From a candidate division FCPU426 bacterium (lineage in GTDB: Bacteria > Oederibacteriota > JAAXVQ01 > JAUVAV01): a stretch of 64,000 nucleotides of DNA. The first letter of the stretch is position 1; the number at the start of each line of letters is the position of its first letter. Shown one piece after another: positions 61,377 to 64,000 of this stretch. The stretch covers positions 39,652 to 103,651 of the forward strand of contig JAUVAV010000002.1 in NCBI GenBank assembly GCA_030591525.1, read 5' to 3'. The translations under genes and the position numbers were made by a program. The notes below the pieces were generated by a model that searched no databases, was not told where the DNA came from, and worked only from the letters and a program-made list of their open reading frames with translations.

Positions 61377-61934
61377 TCAAGTTTCTTTCCTATAAGTCTT
61401 GGGCCCTTGTTCAAACAAATCCCCGCCCTCCAGATCAATTGCAACCACGGCCGGAAAGTTTTCAATATGCATGCAGTAGATGGCCTCCGGACCCAACTCT
61501 TCGTAGGCGGTTATTGTCGCGCCGCGCACCTTGGATCCATAGAACGCTCCGGCTCCGCCGGCGGCTGCCAGGTAAATGATGCCTTTGCGCTGTAATTCCT
61601 TGACTGTGCTCTGAGATAAGGGTCCTTTTCCCATGATGCCGCTTACTCCGGCTTCAATCAGCGCCGGTATAAAATGCTCCATCCGGCGGCTGGTCGTCGG
61701 CCCGGCGGATCCTACTGATTCTCCGGGTGCCGGCGGTGTGGGCCCGACAAAATAAATCAGCTGCCCTTTCAAATCCACAGGCGGCTGCTTGTTATCCGCC
61801 TCCAGATCAAAAATTTGTTTTAAAGCCGCGTCCCGGGCGGTATAAAGCGAACCGCTCAAATTCACCCATTGCCCGACTTTTAAATCCCGTAATACCAAAG
61901 GCTCCAGCGGAAGTTTTAACCAGGTCGCGCTCAT
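61377..61934 (-). CDS. Fumarate hydratase class I, beta subunit
   Basis: 185 aa. FVGPTPPAPGESVGSAGPTT is the diagnostic C-terminal-domain motif of class I fumarases and L(+)-tartrate dehydratases, with YLAAAGGAGAFYG behind it. Works with the alpha subunit, whose gene it overlaps by 4 nt, to hydrate fumarate to malate. Tartrate dehydratase cannot be excluded by sequence, but the TCA neighbours favour fumarase. Confidence 0.93.
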   Translation of the reverse strand: MSATWLKLPLEPLVLRDLKVGQWVNLSGSLYTARDAALKQIFDLEADNKQPPVDLKGQLIYFVGPTPPAPGESVGSAGPTTSRRMEHFIPALIEAGVSGIMGKGPLSQSTVKELQRKGIIYLAAAGGAGAFYGSKVRGATITAYEELGPEAIYCMHIENFPAVVAIDLEGGDLFEQGPKTYRKET

Positions 61935-62773
61935 ATCTTCACCTCCGTCAAACGGTGACTATGACACTCGACATTAACCGCCACCGGCAAAGAAGCAATA
62001 TGGCAGGGCGCGGTCTCGATAGACACAGACAGCGCGGTAATACTGCCGCCCCACCCTTGGGGTCCGATGCCGAGTTCATTGATTCGCCTTAAAAGGACCT
62101 TTTCCAGTTTAGCCGTTTCCGGGTCCGGTGAAAACTCTCCGATTTTCCGGAGCAGAGCCCGCTTGGCCAGTAATGGCGCGGTCTCAAAATTACCGCCCAG
62201 ACCTATCCCGATAATCAGAGGCGGGCATGCCGCAGCTCCGTTGGTACGTATAATGTTTACTATATAATCTCCTACGCCGTGCCGGCTGGCCAAAGGCGGA
62301 AGCATGGCCATGGCGCTGGCATTCTCGCATCCTCCGCCCTTGGCCATCACGAAAAGTTTTAAAGCTTTGCCGGGTATGGGATGATAATGCACTACTGCCG
62401 GAGTATTGTCCCCGGAATTCCCCCGGCTTAGAGGATGCACGGCTATGGAATGCCGCAACCGTCCTTCCCGGGTGGCCAGCCGCACTCCTGCCTGCAAGGC
62501 CTCTTCCAGGGAAGCGCCCACGATCCTTACTTCTTGGCCTACTTCGGCAAAAATAACCGTAGTTCCGGTATCCTGGCACAAGGGCAGAACACCGGCAGCA
62601 GCCATCTGGGCATTCTCTAATAGTAATTGCAGGGATTGCCGTCCCAGGGGCGAAGCTTCCTCTTCCAATGCGCGCTGCAGTTCTGCTTTAACATCCGGTC
62701 GTATATGAAAATTGATATTTTTTATTGCTTCTGCAACCACTGAGGTAATTTCTTCGGCTTGGATTTCACGCAT
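61931..62773 (-). CDS. Fumarate hydratase class I, alpha subunit
   Basis: 280 aa from the ATG at 62773 with AGGAGG 7 nt upstream; the frame is open to 62806, inside mdh. Fe-S ligand region LPLCQDTGTTVIF, plus GGGCENASAMAM and GIGLGGNFETAP, identify the N-terminal part of class I fumarase. Oxygen-labile [4Fe-4S] enzyme. It lies 16 nt after mdh and overlaps the beta gene. Confidence 0.94.
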   Translation of the reverse strand: MREIQAEEITSVVAEAIKNINFHIRPDVKAELQRALEEEASPLGRQSLQLLLENAQMAAAGVLPLCQDTGTTVIFAEVGQEVRIVGASLEEALQAGVRLATREGRLRHSIAVHPLSRGNSGDNTPAVVHYHPIPGKALKLFVMAKGGGCENASAMAMLPPLASRHGVGDYIVNIIRTNGAAACPPLIIGIGLGGNFETAPLLAKRALLRKIGEFSPDPETAKLEKVLLRRINELGIGPQGWGGSITALSVSIETAPCHIASLPVAVNVECHSHRLTEVKI

Positions 62774-62789
62774 GGCATTACCTCCTAAT

Positions 62790-63725
62790 TTATAACCAGC
62801 CGTCAATCTGATGGCATAACTCGCGTACGGCTTCAGCCGAACGCCTTAAAGCCTGTTCATCTTTTTGATCAAGCTTTATTTCCACTATCCTTTCCACTCC
62901 CCGGCGGCCGAGTACAACCGGCACACCCAGAAAGACATCTTTATATCCGTATTCCCCCGACAACCATGCGGCGCAAGGCATCACGGCCTTTTCATCACGA
63001 ACTACCGCCGCTACCATGCGCGCGGCCGAGGCTGCCGGCGCGTAATAAGCACTCCCGGACCGGAGCAGTTTCACTATTTCTCCGCCACCGTACCGGGTGC
63101 GGGTGATTATTTCTTCAAGCTTGTCCGGCGGCAATAAATTCACTACCATCTCTCCCGCCACCCGGGTAAGCGGCAGGCATGGTACCATTTCATCTCCGTG
63201 CCCTCCCAGAACCAAGGCTTCCACTGCTTGGGATGAAACCTTGAGTTCCTCGGCAATAAAATGACGAAACCGGGAGGAATCCAGCACTCCGGCCATGCCT
63301 GCTACCCGATGCTTGGGAAAACCGGTAACTTTCAGGGCCGTATAAGTCATGGCGTCCAGAGGATTCGTGACCACAATAACCACGGCCTCCGGCGAGACAG
63401 CAGCGGCCTTGGTTGCCACGGCGCGGACAATCCCGAAATTAATTTTAAGCAAATCGTCGCGGCTCATGCCGGGCTTGCGGGGAGAACCGGAAGTAATTAT
63501 TATTATTTCCGAGCCAGCCGTGTCCTGGTAATCAGAAGTACCCAGCACGCATCCGGAATATCCGAGAACCGGCGCGGACTGATTCAGGTCCAAAGCCTTA
63601 CCTTGGGCCAGATCTCCGTCAATATCCAGCAGAACCACGTCTCCGAGCCGCTGGGCGAGAATCTGTTGGGCCAGCGAGGCCCCCACATTCCCGGCGCCGA
63701 TAACGGTAATCTTGCTTCGCGGCAT
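62790..63725 (-). CDS. mdh: Malate dehydrogenase
   Basis: 311 aa, LDH-like type. NAD-binding GAGNVGASLAQQILAQRLG with Asp in LLDIDGD, VVTNPLDAMTYTAL, and catalytic His in LGGHGDEMVPCLP; Arg in GSPRKPGMSRDDL selects malate over lactate. It interconverts malate and oxaloacetate. Its start directly abuts the icd stop codon, so the genes are one operon. Confidence 0.96.
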   Translation of the reverse strand: MPRSKITVIGAGNVGASLAQQILAQRLGDVVLLDIDGDLAQGKALDLNQSAPVLGYSGCVLGTSDYQDTAGSEIIIITSGSPRKPGMSRDDLLKINFGIVRAVATKAAAVSPEAVVIVVTNPLDAMTYTALKVTGFPKHRVAGMAGVLDSSRFRHFIAEELKVSSQAVEALVLGGHGDEMVPCLPLTRVAGEMVVNLLPPDKLEEIITRTRYGGGEIVKLLRSGSAYYAPAASAARMVAAVVRDEKAVMPCAAWLSGEYGYKDVFLGVPVVLGRRGVERIVEIKLDQKDEQALRRSAEAVRELCHQIDGWL

Positions 63726-64000
63726 TTAATCCCCCTGAACTAGAGATAAATTCTTGACTATAGCGTCGGCGAATTCGCTGCAACGGACTTCCCGGGCGCC
63801 GGGAAGCTGGCGCGCCAAATCATAAGTTACGACCTTGCTCAGAATAGTTTTTTCCAAGGCGGTCTGAATGGCCCGGCCGGCCTCTGGCCAGCCTAAATAG
63901 TCCAGCATCATTACGCCCGAAAGCAGCAAAGACCCCGGATTGACTTTATCCTGTCCGGCATATTTAGGTGCCGTGCCGTGGGTGGCTTCAAAAAGCGCCA
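63726..64000 (-). CDS. icd: Isocitrate dehydrogenase (partial; 5' end outside window)
   Basis: The last 90 codons. From the window edge the frame reads [20 protein letters not shown], then [17 protein letters not shown], the signature of NAD(P)-dependent isocitrate/isopropylmalate dehydrogenases, in the isocitrate version (HGTAPKYAG). The start and the coenzyme-defining region lie outside, so NAD or NADP use is only partly readable; Lys-Tyr in APKYAG leans to NADP. It is upstream of mdh. Confidence 0.92.
   Translation of the reverse strand, partial: ALFEATHGTAPKYAGQDKVNPGSLLLSGVMMLDYLGWPEAGRAIQTALEKTILSKVVTYDLARQLPGAREVRCSEFADAIVKNLSLVQGD

Noticed and set aside
1..64000. CRISPR array, rRNA operon, phage or intact transposase genes
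   Set aside because: Looked for on both strands; repeats found are palindromic dispersed elements without regular spacers, and no transposase or integrase motif was seen.

Overview
The window is about 64 kb of a bacterial chromosome. It is GC-balanced with gene-dense operons, mostly on the minus strand. No rRNA, CRISPR array, phage module or intact transposase was seen. The host looks like a diderm: there is a surface protein ending in a beta-barrel with a terminal Phe, and secreted proteins with Thr/Pro-rich linkers and a C-terminal sorting-like domain. It also has sigma-28/FlgM and sigma-54 regulation, an NADH-module-less complex I, and many short palindromic intergenic repeats. Together these recall uncultured candidate phyla such as Omnitrophota-like lineages, but I cannot place it firmly.

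Layout. 1-1762: a partner-switch pair (STAS antagonist, cut by the window edge, and a membrane SpoIIE phosphatase). 1763-3835: an accessory patch with a MITE-like element, a displaced 3' fragment of a nuoN gene, a VapBC-like toxin-antitoxin pair and a small membrane protein. 3953-15224: one long operon of a long-chain polyprenyl diphosphate synthase followed by nuoA-B-C-D-H-I-J-K-L-M-N (no E, F, G), driven from a promoter plus attenuator-like leader; repeat palindromes sit in several of its junctions. 15568-20930: a LOG-family protein, folD, a degenerate receiver with a PilZ remnant behind it, an exported two-zinc-domain protein, PilZ, DUF4416 and fabH. 21295-27525: tRNA-Met and a regulatory cluster (Fur-FeoA fusion, methyltransferase, CheY-like regulator, FliA, NtrC-type activator, FlgM, receiver-histidine kinase). 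27863-32547: a TPR-transpeptidase fusion on the plus strand, thpR, slipin and NfeD.

32925-37221 is a visibly AT-rich accessory island. It holds a second toxin-antitoxin pair, an orphan gene, and a three-gene cassette of two different DUF488 proteins plus a 233-aa partner, flanked by inverted copies of one palindromic repeat. This cassette is the best candidate in the window for a poorly described system. 37394-45520: a secreted metalloprotease/propeller/barrel protein, two metallophosphoesterases, recD2 and a CPBP protease.

45742-53476 is a pyrimidine operon read as pyrR-B-C-K-D, PAP2 phosphatase, polysaccharide deacetylase, pyrF-E. It has a recognisable promoter, PyrR-binding stem and terminator in its leader, so UMP synthesis and two envelope enzymes appear to share one transcript. 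53864-59320: a previously unlisted 28-aa lysine-rich basic protein, a cyclophilin lipoprotein, a CPA2 antiporter with a methyltransferase, and two secreted proteins. 59432-64000: an oxidative TCA-type operon (icd, mdh, fumarase alpha and beta, aconitase), cut by the window end.

Starts were moved inward from the longest open frame wherever a Shine-Dalgarno sequence, signal peptide or overlap with the preceding gene argued for it; these choices are stated per gene.
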